This document shows positions 46,636 through 58,800 of a DNA stretch of 64,000 bases, piece after piece. The notes beneath the pieces were generated by a model. It made no database searches. It was not told the DNA's origin and saw only the letters and a program-made list of their open reading frames with translations. The position numbers and the translations under genes are program-made. The DNA is from Raphanus sativus (Eukaryota > Streptophyta > Magnoliopsida > Brassicales > Brassicaceae): contig NC_079517.1 of the NCBI RefSeq assembly GCF_000801105.2, positions 22,329,579 through 22,393,578 of the forward strand. Direction: 5' to 3'. Positions within the stretch are counted from its first letter, which is position 1. Each line of letters begins with the position of its first letter.

Positions 46636-47403
46636 ATGGTTACGTCCATGCTTCCGGAACTCATGATTTAATCGGTTTTCAAATATTTTATCGAGTCAAA
46701 GGAGTCACAAAAGGCATTAGGGAATCCGGTCACGTCCAGCGATAGAATTTATTGTTTTAAGAATTAGGATTAGATAGTGGAGTCTAGAATTGCTAGGTTG
46801 CTTGCTAGCATTGCGGTTAGGTTGTGGTTAGTGTTTGTTGGGTTAGTTGTTGACTAACTTGCGTGTGAGTGTTCTATTAAGTTGCAGCTTGTAAGTGCGT
46901 TCGTTGATCGGCACTTTAATGGTGAAAACCTTAAAGTGAAAGGAGTTCAAGGCCAAAAACCCAAAGCCGAAGAGATAGATTTAAGATGGTTCAGAAGACT
47001 GGACAGTGGTATTGGACTGGACAGATGGAGAGAACCGAGACTTCGTTGGAAAAAGACTTCAGCAGTATCTGGGTAAAGGAAGATCGAAAAAAGGATTGAG
47101 TAATCAGGAGCAAGAATGATCTATCCGAAGGAAAGGATAGTATCATGGGAAATCAGTGTCATGGCAGAGGCAAAGCAAGATGACGCAGTGATCATTCCAT
47201 TGAAGAGAGACAGAGACAAGTATGGAGACCAAAGAAACCGAAAAAGAGATTCCAAGGGCAAACCGATGAGAAGCACATCAAGTGATCAAGGTCGCAAGAC
47301 GAAGTGATCCAAGGAGAAATTCTCATTAAGGGAGAGCATGTTGTGAAGCTGAGCAGTTACACATCTAAGAATTCGAGGACGAATTCTATTAAGGGGGGGA
47401 GAA
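46636..47403 (+). other. short non-coding interior of gypsy element 2 with polypurine tract
   Basis: About 770 bp remain between primer site and 3' LTR. Frames are at most 65 codons and show no Gag or Pol similarity; the second half is purine-rich. It ends with GAATTCGAGGACGAATTC (47369-47386) and the polypurine tract AAGGGGGGGAGAA (47391-47403) that would prime plus-strand synthesis. Confidence 0.85.
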
Positions 47404-50400
47404 TGTGATAACCCGCCCTTAGGGGTAAAATGGTCGAGATCGACAAAGTTGGAGTTTGGAGCCAAGCTTTTGGGAATCAAAGGATGAGGAGGAATGTTGA
47501 GTTTTGATCATTTCAAACTCAACATGGTTCAGAGAAAATAGAAGATTGGTCGAGCATCAACTTGGTGGTCGAATTGCGGGCGACAACGATGGATCGAGAA
47601 GTTTCAAAGTACGAGATGGTCGAAGAATTGATCGTGAGTGAAACATGAGTCAGATAAGCTGCTCTACCATTTTTAGAAGTGTCTTAGATTGATCAGACGG
47701 TCGTTTTGGAAGCATCACATTTTTGGAAGGTTGACGGTTTAGAAGCTCGACGTTTTTGAAGACCGACGTTTCTTCATCACGAAGTTTTCTCGGAAAATCT
47801 TCGTATATTATTCTGGAGACATTATAAGTCGGAAGCAGGACGGGAAGTAAGCAGGACGGGAAGCAAGCACGACGGGATCGAAGCACGACGGGAAAACCCA
47901 AAGTTGGCCGAAAACCCTAATTTCGGTATTGCGGAATTTCTAAGGGAAGCCGGAGGCTTGGGAAATATTTTTATTCAAGATCAGGATTCCTATGGAGATT
48001 ATTAAAAGTATTCAGAGCATCAGAACGGGAGCGGAAAAATATTCAAGATCGATCGCGGGTCGAAAATTTACCAGAAGAACCGAAACCGCACAAATGGACC
48101 GAGAAGCTCGAGGTGGCTTGATCTAAGTGATCAGGACGTGATGTCTATCCATTAACCAGCTGAGTGTCTACACAAGCTCGAGGTGTCGCCGTGCATGAAG
48201 CCAGAACATGCAGCTTGACACCCAGAAGCACGACATGTCGCCGTATCTGCAACCTGCGCATGCTGATCGACACCAAGAGGCTCGTGTGTCGCGATGCAAG
48301 CACTCCATCCATGATGAACGCCATCTGGACTGGGATGTGTCTCTCTGCATGTGACTGAGTCATGCAGCAATACATGTGGAGCACGAGGTGTCGCCGCGCA
48401 TGCAACCGGAAGCATGCGGGACGACACACAGGCGCTCGGGTGGTGCAATCTCACTGGTTGGTGTATCCTATATATACCCAACCCCCTCCTTCGTTTTCAT
48501 TCATTCTCCACACACCAAAAATCACTCCAAAACGTGCCTAGAGAGAGAGAGAGAGAGAGAGAAAGTAGAAAAAGAAAGCAAGAGGTTTCGAGTTGTTTTG
48601 AGAGTTCTAGAGCATTTTCGAGGTCCGAAACTCTGCCGAGAAGTTCTGAAGTATTATCCAGCAGCTAGAGAAGGTTCTGTCCAAATCAATTCGTCCAAGC
48701 AAGTCATATTCTCTGGTGATCAAGTGGAGGTGCTGTCCAAGGTCAGTTCAGATCCATGGGTTCAGTTCAGTCGAAGATTTGGAGCTCGATACTCTGCCGA
48801 AAGTCCGAAGAAATCGTCCAGGAGCTAGGGGAGGTTCTGCTCGAGTTGAGTTCTGTCCATACCAGTATCAGGGGAGGTTCTGTCCAAGTCAAGATCAGTC
48901 CAGTCCAGTCCATTCAAGATGTGAAGGTTGGGTTTTGGCTAAGTCCTCTCCGATCAACCAGCTGCTTATCGGCAAAGAACACTGTGAGTTGGCTTGTTTG
49001 AATTCCACTTGGAATTTAGGATAGTTTTGTGAGTTGGCTTGTTTGAATTCCACTTGGAATTTAGGATAGTTCTGTGAGTTGGCTTGTTTGAATTCCACTT
49101 GGAATTTAGGATAGTTTTGTGAGTTGGCTTGTTTGAATTCCACTTGGAATTTAGGATAGTTCTGTGAGTTGGCTTGTTTGAATTCCACTTGGAATTTAGG
49201 ATAGTTCTGTGAGTTGGCTTGTTTGAATTCCACTTGGAATTTAGGATAGTTCTGTGAGTTGGTTTTGTTTGAGTTCCACTTGGAACTTAGGTTAGATCGA
49301 GTATGCATATAGATTATAGATTAGAATGATCACACTATTGCATGGTAGAGTCCTTAGGGTTATTTTAGTATTGAATTGGACTCAGCTTGGCACGGGCTAA
49401 GCTGAGATGAACGGAATTAAGACTGAGTTAATAACCTGACTAGGACTAGGGCTAGGGTGCATCATGTTTTCTATTCTTGCTTGGTTATCTGGTTGAGTGC
49501 AGGTTCCCGTTATCTTTAAAGATAGTTTCATAGCAGGAGGCTTAACTATCTGGGTAACGGTTTGATTGAGTAGTTGCTTGATAGATTAGATGCTTGCTTG
49601 TTTATTTATGCTTGTTGAGGTTAGTCAGCTCTTGGTAAGGGAGTGACTAACCGGTTGATTTGATTAACATTGATATTGTTAATTAGTTTATTATATGTTA
49701 CTACTCGGGGTCCTAAGCCATATAGGCTGGACTCCTGGTACTTTTGGTATGATGTTGAGTTGTGTTGATAGCTTGCCTGATCAGCAATGCTACGCGGCAA
49801 GGAAAGTTACGTAAGCATGTCCCCACGCGGCTTGGCAGAGAGGTTGCATAAAGCATGCTCTGTACGGGGAGGTTGCTAGAAAGCATGCTCCGTCATGTGG
49901 TATCCTTTGTGGGTATTACATGTTAGTTTGCGGCAAGGAAGGTTGCTAGAGTATGTCCCTACGCGGCTGGGCAGAGAGGTTGCATAAAGCATGCTCTGTA
50001 CGGAGAGGTTGCTAGAAAGCATGCTTCGTCGTGTGACACCTTATCGGGGTTACATGTCAGTTTCATTGGATGTTCTAGCTCGCGTGCCTTTGTGGCTGTG
50101 AGTTAGGTGTTCTGTGGTTGAGAAAGTGAGGAGTAAGGTTGTGATATTAAGTATAGCCATAATGAGGCATATATTTATTATTATGCTAATGGTGGATTAT
50201 ATTCCGCTGCTTATCTTATTTATGTTAGTCTCGAGTGATGATTATTATTGTGATTGTGGTTGATTGATTTACTTGCAGGTTCCCGTTACTTGAAGTTAGA
50301 TCATGGCAGGAGGCCAAGTCTAACTTAGTAACTGGTTTATTAGATAGTAGTTGTGATTGTTGATTGGATATTGTTTAGTGTAGGCCTGATGTTGGCATGT

Positions 50401-51400
50401 ATGTGTCTGAAGGATTGCTTGTGAAGGATGGTGGATATTAAAGCTATGTGGTATCATTGGTTGGCCGATCATGTTCTTGTCTGATTGTTGGTCGACCGAT
50501 TGATGATACTTGTATAGTCTAGATGTCTAACACTACACGAGTATTGAACTCAGGCGTATATATGGTTAACTAGGGGATTGGTTGTTGACTTGTTTTTCAT
50601 GCAGGGTCCTGTTACTCGAAGTTAGGCAATGGCAGGAGGCCATGTCTAACTCAGTAACAGTTTGTGTAGCCTTAGTTTAGATTTCTTGCTAAGGCTATAT
50701 TGATTGTTATTTTGGGTTGTCTGGGTTAGTTCTAGGTTGGGGTAGAGGTAGCCAGCTCACTGAGTAACATTAGGTTACTCATCCATCTCTGTTGTCCTTT
50801 TTGCAGGTTTCTTTAGTAGGACGATCGGATAGCTTGGTGCTGGACGTTAGGACCACCGGTGTAGATTTGCTTGCCTTTTGTTAAACGGTATTTTTGATTT
50901 GCGTTTAGTTGACTAGATTTTGGCGTTAGGCCGGGACCGGTCTCGAATTATTCAATGTATGAATATTTCTTTGAATCAATAAAGTAATTGTTTTATATGC
51001 GCTTCATGAGTACTCTGATATTTGACTAGTCCGGTCTAACACAACGTTAGGTCGTTGTACGGGTTGAAAAGCCTTAGGCCTCGATCTAACGGAAAACGTT
51101 AACTCTTGATACGGGTTGCAAAGCCTTATGTCTTGAGTTAGCGGGACGAGTTAGTGGATGAACTGGTCTAAGTCGTGGAGTAAATTTTGTGACTGTGACC
51201 GGATCGTCCCTAGCCCGTCACGTAGCGCTTCCGGACCATGGTGTTGGGTTGGACGGTCAGTCATGTTCTTGTTTGATTGTTGGCTGGCCGGTTGGCCTTT
51301 CATCTCCAACCCTTGGCGTTGGTCGCTCTGTCGGTCATGTTCTTGTTTGATTGTTGGCCGGTGGTTCGACCTATGTCTAGGACGGTTCGGGGGTGTTACA
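47404..51400 (+). repeat. 3' LTR of gypsy element 2, complete
   Basis: 3997 bp, TG...CA. This uninterrupted copy defines the LTR. It contains the 45-bp array (48984-49298), the 136-bp duplication and the three hairpins (49507-49560, 50283-50335, 50609-50660). Near its end a phrase close to GTCATGTTCTTGTTTGATTG occurs several times. Confidence 0.95.
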
Positions 51401-51744
51401 CTCGGTGCCCCAAGAACCCAATCTCTCTCTTCCAAAAAGAACATTTGCTGAACTTTGCATATAGCTTCTGCTCTCTCAACCGTTCCATTACTAGCTTCAA
51501 ATGTTCTTCGTGTTCCTCCTCCGTCTTGAGACTCTGCCTATACCCAACATCCAATCCTGTCCCCCTTCACTCATTTCCCTCCTTGCCATCTGCAATCCAC
51601 GAAAATGGGTTTCATATTTAGAAAACTTATTAAAGCGGAACCCTGCTGGTTTCCTAACACATCTTTTGCGACACATTTGACTCGATAAAACACGGAAAAC
51701 ACGTGATTGACCGCATGATCTAAACCATGCTCTGATACCACCTC
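51401..51744 (-). pseudogene. gypsy 1 leader fused to RT middle segment
   Basis: On the minus strand a leader with the initiator-Met primer site (51740-51729) runs to about 51540, then abruptly becomes [21 protein letters not shown], then [16 protein letters not shown] and [10 protein letters not shown]. The frame continues across the element 2 insertion into VSGEGVSVD at 33624, proving that both pieces belong to one copy. The fusion removes gag, protease and the RT active site. Confidence 0.9.
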
Positions 51745-53661
51745 TGTTACACAGCGAACCGTTTTTAGACATCAGTCAGCCAGCCAGACAATAATTAAAA
51801 ATAAATCATGCCCAAAAGACCTTCCACTGCCCGGTCCGGAAATGTTACAACGGGTTAAGAATAGACTATCCAAGTCACAAAATAAGATTAAGCAACCCAG
51901 ATTATCCATTCAAAACTCGTTTCCTCTAATCTTCAGTCTTAGGCTTTGCAACCCGTTCCGAGTCATAGGGTTGTGTTAGGTCGGACTAACCTAATATCAA
52001 ATTCAACACGTTTCGAATATAAAACATACTTTATATCTTATATATATTATACTGAGTTCACAAGCCCAAAATATTATACACATGGTCCATGGACGCAGCC
52101 GAAAGTAAAACATACATTCATATAACTTTAAACGAATCTTTAGCAAAAGATGTCTAATCTACACCAGCTCCTACAGTTCCGCGAGCGCTAAGGTCTTTAC
52201 TACTGGTTACCTGCAAGAATGGTGAGGAATGAGCGAACTAATTTCACTCAGTGAGTCAGGGTTCCCAATCTAGCATATACAACTACCCGTTATCCCAAAC
52301 CCAACCCCAAACACAAGCAAGACGGGTAGTTCAACAATTAATAACAAAGCATTAAAGCAGTAAACAATAAATCAAAATGCATATATATAATCTTAGGGCC
52401 CAACAGAATCATTCTTTCTCCATACAAGAGACACCGGCAATCCCTTCACTATTACACCACAAAGGCGTAGGCGCTCGGGAATTCGCCCGGTCACGGTCCT
52501 TAATCAGAATCACCGTGCCCCGGTCCTCTATCGGACTCGCCGGGGGCTGTCACATCTACGTGTGACACTCGGCCTTGGTGATCAAGCCAAGTTAAACCGA
52601 GCCCACCACTTTCCGGACCACGACCGGTTTAGTGGTATCATTTGAGAAAGCAATGATCTGCAACTACTAAAACCACTACGAGGTTCTAACACAACAGTAC
52701 CAACACGAGGTACGTATATACCAACAACATACAATAAACACACAATTATAATAACCCGAGTGCTTAGACTAGTCTTGCTATCTACTTAGCACATACATCG
52801 TCTCAAGCCCCAGAACAACAAACTGACATCTAGACCGGTCCGGTTTTCATAGCTCAGGAACCGTCTTCGATGTCAGGAACCTGTATTAAAAATTGTTAAC
52901 AAACAATTAACCGTGACTCACAGTGATTAACCAAAATGGCTTGATTCTTTAATTCCGGAAGCTGACAAAACCTTTTTTATCCACTCCAAAACTTCGTCTT
53001 GGTTCCGTATCGATAATCATGCGATCTTGCTTGGCAACTCTCTAAAACTATTTCTCTTATTTTTTTATTTCTTGTTTTCTCTTTTCTTTCTTTTCTCTTG
53101 TTTCTTTTCTTCTCTTTTTCTCTCTTGGTCACGTTGAGATGATGAGGAAATGGAGGAGCTGACCTTCCTTTTATAGTGGAACCAGGTGAATAGGTTTGTG
53201 ACAGCTGCCCCACCATTTCTCTTTGATGACCACGTTTCATCATGTGAATATGTGATTCCACTAATGCATCTGCCTGTGACATTTCACTCACAATTTTAAC
53301 TAATCATCTCCTTCTCTCCTTATTCCCCACGTAGCTATCAATTCTTAATTTGCCTCCCCTCCAACATGAGCACGTGGTGATGACTAAGCCAAACTGAAGA
53401 TGATTCACTCCTCTTCCTTTTTTTTTTTGCCACGTTGATTGTAACCAAACCATAAGAAATATAAAATATTTCTTTGTCTCTTCCTCCCTTTTAATCATAT
53501 GATTAATCAATCCAAATTTAGTGATAAAAACTCCATATATTTTTGTCTTCACAAAAATTTATTTACGAGAAATAAATTACGAACTCGTAATAAATTTTCA
53601 AAATAAATTATTTGAATTATTTATTTAAAAATAATTCTTTTTATGAAGACGGGGTATTATA
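51745..53661 (-). repeat. 5' LTR of gypsy element 1
   Basis: 1917 bp, starting TGTTACACAGCGAACCG and ending GGGGTATTATA (expected ...TTACA). It differs from the 29399-31356 copy by scattered substitutions and by deletions of up to about 30 bp. Confidence 0.92.
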
Positions 53662-54124
53662 AATATTGTCTTTGGTTTACTTGCGTTTTCTCTCTCAGAC
53701 ACTGCTTTCGAGATAGGTCCTTAACCTTCGGTTACTAAGTGGTTCCCAAAGCTGACTTTCCTCTTTTGTCTAGTAACCACTGTCCTCTTTACCGTTAGCT
53801 TTCAAATCCTTTCCCATTTTAATAATATCTAGTAGACAACTCCCTATCCTCTGACACAATCGACGTCTTCTCCGCTCATCTCGATGGAGATCTCCTCTCC
53901 CGGCGTCTAAGGTTCACATCTCGCACCGTGAGGAGGAGCTCTGCACCTATGGTGTTCCCCCCCCCCCCCCCCGGTCAGTAAAACCAACGTTCTCAGGTGG
54001 TAGAGTCGACATTTACTCCTCTACACAGCTCCGTTTCGGCTCCTGTTGACCGATTTGCTCCTTAGCCCTCTGAACCTTTTGACAACCTCTTCACTGAAAC
54101 ATTCACGCTCACCCCTCTCACACC

Positions 54125-55837
54125 ATGGCGCCAAGAAAGTTCACTGTGGAAGAAAAAGGGAAAAACATCTTAACCTCAGATACAACGCAAGTCAGACGCA
54201 TCAGAGCACCCGAGATAGACACCTTTGCACTTATCAGGGAAAATGCTCTTACCATAATTGGTAGAGTAGTAAACCCTAGAGAGCAACCCATCGGAGCCCT
54301 CTTGGCGGTCCTCTCTCGCAAATGGACTCTCCAAGGCAGAGTCACATGCTCAGATCTTGGCCTTCAATGCTTCCAGTTCAGATTTGAACTTAAAGAGGAT
54401 CTCGTTAGCGTCTTAGCTCAACGACCTTTCCACTACAACCACTGGATGGTCATACTCCAAAGATGGGAGCCGATTATCTCCCCCCAGTTCCCCTCTCAGA
54501 TCCCCTTCTGGATCCGACTTCATGGAATCCCTCTTCACTTCTGGCACCACGCTACGATCTACAACATAGGTCACGATCTAGGCACGTTAGACGACTACAA
54601 AATTACCAAAACATCAGCGAAAATTAGGGTTTTACTTGATGGACTGAAGCCACTTACCAAAGAAGCTGTCATTGAGTTCTCCTCAGGCGAGGAAACTCTA
54701 ATATCTTTGGAATATGAAGACTTGAAGTATCACTGCTTAATCTGCAACATGCTTACTCATCTCTCAAGAGCATGCCCTCTGGCGGATCCTAGACCTACAG
54801 TAGCTCAAAGACCCTACTCTGCTTCAGAACACTATGAATCCACCGCCCGTAGAGACAGCAGTATTAATCGTCCACGCTCACAAGTCCCAACTCCGGCTCC
54901 AGATACTAGCTTCAAAGCTAGAATTGATAGGCATGGGAGACCTTTTGGAGAGAGACTGCCGCCACCAGTCAGCAGAGGCCAACCTCTGGCTAATAAAATC
55001 GTTCCTGCAGAAGCTCCCACATCAAGGGCCCCTCCTCCAATACAGCAACACTCAGGCCTCTCTCCTCTCTACTCTAGAGACAGACATCAAAAGACGAGTT
55101 GTGGTGAGGGTACAAACCATCGTCACAACCAACAATGGGGAGCAAAAAGCCCTCAACAGAGAGCTCAGGGTAGATCTCCATCGAGTTCTCGACATCATAA
55201 TAGCCCCACTCCACCAGCGATGATACAAGGTCCACCTCTTGGGAGAAATCTAGACCTTTGTGATTTTCCTTCCCCAACTAATACAATTCCTTCGAGAGAA
55301 GCTGTATTGAATGAACTACGCGAGGCATCTTATCAGTACATCAACTGTGGGGACCTAGTAGAAAGCGCAGCCAGAAGACAACGAGTCCTCCAGATTGAAC
55401 ATGACGGCTCAGTGGATGAAGCTGCAGACAACATCATAGCAGCGGCAATCAGAGCTAATGTGGAGGCCTCTCCTGTAGTAGAACCAGCTATCTCGTCACC
55501 TTTGTTTCCAGTAGAATCTTCGCCTGCTATTGCTGAAACACCAGAAGCCCTGCGCACTCCAGCCTTCCTCAGAAGACCAAGCGGACACCACAGAAGCACT
55601 AGAAAGAAAACTCCAAACTCCAGATCTCTACCTGGAGCCTCTTCAAGACGTAGACTCCTGTCACAAGCGGGTCATCCTTACGCTAGACATGGCTTCCCAC
55701 ACGCTTCACCAGTTCTCCCCCTTCCGCGTCATGTCTCTCAAGGATCACCAAGAGCAGTGCTTCCACCAAGACATAGGGGGACTACTCCAAGGAGATCCTC
55801 GCCGGATTTTCGGCCCCTAAACGATCATCTCCCTTAG
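54125..55837 (+). CDS. LINE ORF1, Gag-like nucleic-acid-binding protein
   Basis: A continuous 570-residue frame starts MAPRKFTVEEKGKN. Residues ~35-190 match the DUF4283-type domain of plant L1 ORF1 (LLAVLSRKWTLQGRV, FQFRFELKEDL, WRLHGIP-like IRLHGIPLHFW). Residues ~197-215 contain a zinc knuckle C-x2-C-x4-H-x4-C in YHCLICNMLTHLSRAC. The remaining C-terminal part is Pro/Ser/Arg-rich and disordered. The protein would bind LINE RNA. Its end overlaps the presumed start of ORF2 in another frame. No break is seen, unlike ORF2; sequence composition here is less AT-rich than the flanks. Confidence 0.88.
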   Translation: MAPRKFTVEEKGKNILTSDTTQVRRIRAPEIDTFALIRENALTIIGRVVNPREQPIGALLAVLSRKWTLQGRVTCSDLGLQCFQFRFELKEDLVSVLAQRPFHYNHWMVILQRWEPIISPQFPSQIPFWIRLHGIPLHFWHHATIYNIGHDLGTLDDYKITKTSAKIRVLLDGLKPLTKEAVIEFSSGEETLISLEYEDLKYHCLICNMLTHLSRACPLADPRPTVAQRPYSASEHYESTARRDSSINRPRSQVPTPAPDTSFKARIDRHGRPFGERLPPPVSRGQPLANKIVPAEAPTSRAPPPIQQHSGLSPLYSRDRHQKTSCGEGTNHRHNQQWGAKSPQQRAQGRSPSSSRHHNSPTPPAMIQGPPLGRNLDLCDFPSPTNTIPSREAVLNELREASYQYINCGDLVESAARRQRVLQIEHDGSVDEAADNIIAAAIRANVEASPVVEPAISSPLFPVESSPAIAETPEALRTPAFLRRPSGHHRSTRKKTPNSRSLPGASSRRRLLSQAGHPYARHGFPHASPVLPLPRHVSQGSPRAVLPPRHRGTTPRRSSPDFRPLNDHLP

Positions 55838-58800
55838 TAATTCTGAGCTGGAATTGCTGTGGGCTTGGGAGTCCCATGACAATTCCTAGGCTCAAGGATC
55901 TCACCAAACAACACTCCCCTGACATTATCTTCCTCTCTGAAACGAAGAATCCAGACGCCTATGTCCTCAAGGAGCTTGCAGCTCTCAAATTTGATCATCA
56001 CTATCTCTTCTCTCCACTGTCACCGGGAGCTGGAGGACTAGCCCTCTTCTGGAAAGCAGAAACTGATATCCAAATCCTAGATGCAACGAAGAACTTTATC
56101 GAGACAAAAGCCTCCTTCAAGAACTCCTCCATTTTCAGCACATTCATATATGGAGCCCCCGAGATTCCTGATCGTCAAGGTGTCTGGGATCAACTTTCCG
56201 ACATCTCACTTGCTAGAGACTCGCCCTGATTTCTCGTCGGTGACTTTAATGAGATTGTAGGCAGCACAGAAAAATCTGGTGGGATAGCTAGACCTGAAAG
56301 CACCTTCGTGCCTTTCCGCTCCTTCCTCTCTGCTTGTGATCTCTTTGATTTGAAGCATTCTGGAAATTTCCTGTCATGGCGGGGACAGAGGCACTCTCAT
56401 CCTGTGCACTGCCGCCTTGATCGAGCTATCGCAAACAGCTCCTGCTCCGATCTCTTTCCTCGGGCCTGCTGTGAATACTTAAGCTTCGAAGCCTCGGACC
56501 ATAGACCAATTCTCTGCACCTTGGATGGCAAGAAGAGGAAACCAGCAAGAGTCTTCCGCTATGATAGACATCTACGAGACAATCCAGAGATAACGGCCTT
56601 AGTTGATAGAATCTGGCAACTGAACACCTCTGCCTCTGTCTCAGATCGAATCCGCAGTGTATGTCAAGCTATCTCTGCATGGAGCAAAGAACATTATGTC
56701 AATAGTAAAAAGGAAATAACGGAAATACAACGTTCGCTAGACGCTGCCCTCTCTAACCCAGTACCTGATAATGCAGCTATCTCACGCCTCAACAATACAC
56801 TTTTATGTGCCTACAAGGCAGAAGAAGAGTACTGGAAGCAGCGCATCTGTCTCTTGTGGCTCTCCTTAGGTGATAAGAACACCTCTTTCTTCCATGTTTC
56901 ATCCAAAGGCCGAAAAGCCCGTAATCGAATCTCTGTTTTGGAAAACGATCTGGGTCTTCCTGTATTTGAAGATGATCAGATCTTGAATATTATATCATCA
57001 TATTTCAAAGAGATCTTTACCTCCTCTGGTTCATCAGGATTGGAAGTGGTCAAAGCGGCTATATCCCCATGTATCTCAGCGCCTATGAATGAGCAGCTGA
57101 CAACCATACCCTCACATGTAGAGATTCAGGAAGCCCTCTTCGCCATACATCCTGATAAAGCTCCTGGACCCGACGGCTTCTCTGCAAGTTTCTTCCAGAC
57201 GAACTGGGAAGCGGTGGGACCCGCAATAGTATCAGAAATCCAAATCTTTTTCAGTTCAGGTACCCTCCTATTCTCAATCAACGAGACTCACATCAAGCTC
57301 ATTCCTAAGATACCGAGTCCTAAAATAGTTGCTGACTACCGACCTATAGCCCTATGCAACGTCTATTACAAAATCATATCAAAAATCCTATCTCTACGGC
57401 TCAAACCTGTTCTATCTCCGATAACGTGCTGATCACGCACGAGATGCTCCACTTCCTCAAGATCTCTGGTGCAGTCAAAAAATGCCCAATGGCTGTTAAA
57501 ACTGATATTAGTAAAGCGTATGATAGATTAGAGTGGGGATTTATACGCATGGTTTTAGAGCAGATGGGATTTTGCCAAACCTGGATTAACTGGATGATGC
57601 AGTGCGTCACGACTGTCTCCTATTCCTTTCTTCTGAATGATGAGGTCCTCGGTAAGGTCTGCCCGGAGAGGGGAATACGCCAGGGTGACCCCCTCTCTCC
57701 TTATATCTTCATCATTTGCGCGGAGGTGTTATCAGGGTTCTGCAAAAAGGCTCAGATCAGTGGTAATCTGCCAGGTATACAAATTTCAAGACATAGCCCA
57801 ATGATAAATCACCTTTTATTTGCTGATGACACCATGTTCTTCACCAACTCCGACGAACACAACTGCTCTTCACTGGTTAAGATCCTACAGGACTACGAGA
57901 ACGCGTCGGAGAAAAAGATCAATGTCCCCAAATCTTCTATCTCCTTCTCCAGCAAGACACCTCCTGAAATAAAAGCACAAGTCAAACTCATCTTGGGTAT
58001 TGAAAAGGGAAGGGGGTTTAGGCAAGTATTTAGACTTACCAGAACATTTTGGCCGGAAGAAAAAAGACCTATTCTCCTCCATAGTAGACCGTATGCACCA
58101 GAGAGCAATCAGCTGGACAACACAGTTCCTATCAACGGCAGGAAAAGCAGTTATGCTACAGTCAGTGTTATCAGCAATCCCTAATTTTGCTATGTCATGT
58201 TTTCTCCTACCAGTAAGCCTATGCAATAGAATCCAGTCGGTTCTTGCCAGATTCTGGTGGGACTCCACGCCAGGAGAGAGGAAGATATGCTGGGTCTCCT
58301 GGGATGATCTCACTAAGCCGAAAGCATGGGAGGTCTGGGTTTTCGTGAGATCCAAGCTTTCAACCATGCCCTTCTTGCCAAAATTGCTTGGAGATTGTTG
58401 ACTGCTCCCAACTGCATGTTTTCAAGGATCATTTTGGGTAAGTATTGCCACAAAACATCATTTCTAAAAGTCTCAGCAACTTCCTGCATCTCCCACGGGT
58501 GGAGAGGCATTCTTAAAGGAAGAGATCTCCTATTGCAATACCTGGGAAAGACGATTGGAAACGGGGAATCGATAAGCTTGTGGAATGACTCCTGGATTCA
58601 ACCGGAAGCTCTTGTGAAACCCATTGGCCCTGTCTTCCTGATGGACATAGATTTAATGGTGTCAGACATCTTATCGAGAGAAACGAAGGAATGGAACATG
58701 ACTAAGATTAACAACTTACTTCCAGAGCTTGCTCCCCTCATCCGATCGATTCAACCAAGCATTCTCGATGCACAGGACTCCTACATCTGGCCACTTCAGA

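Larger units (their letters stand above)
33625..51400 (+). mobile_element. gypsy element 2, non-autonomous, 4-kb LTRs
   Basis: Flanked by CTCGG at 33620-33624 and 51401-51405. The 5' LTR is 33625-36428 plus 45437-46619 (3987 bp, split by element 3) and the 3' LTR is 47404-51400 (3997 bp). They are almost identical by eye. Between them lie only about 780 bp: an initiator-Met primer site (46624-46635), a leader, and a polypurine tract (47391-47403). No Gag or Pol is encoded. The leader (TTTTATCGAGTCAAA motif) and the GAATTCGAGGACGAATTC box before the tract are shared with element 1, so a Tekay-like chromovirus is the likely source of its proteins. Confidence 0.93.
29399..53661 (-). mobile_element. 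gypsy element 1, Tekay-like chromovirus, internally deleted
   Basis: Two LTRs (29399-31356 and 51745-53661) are flanked by AATAT at 29394-29398 and 53662-53666. On the minus strand the order is 5' LTR, primer site for initiator tRNA-Met (complement of GCTCTGATACCA, 51729-51740), RT, RNase H, integrase, chromo-like tail, polypurine tract (complement of TCCTCTTCCCCTTA, 31357-31370), 3' LTR. The leader joins directly to the middle of RT near 51540, so gag, protease and half of RT are deleted. Element 2 splits RT at a CTCGG target. LTRs differ by many substitutions and indels and one LTR ends in TA instead of CA, so it is old. Confidence 0.93.

Noticed and set aside
46377..46745. Trp/Cys-rich frame MNWSKSWSKFCDCD (also at 51158)
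   Set aside because: Located at the LTR end of gypsy 2 and continuing through the primer binding site; no homology recognised.
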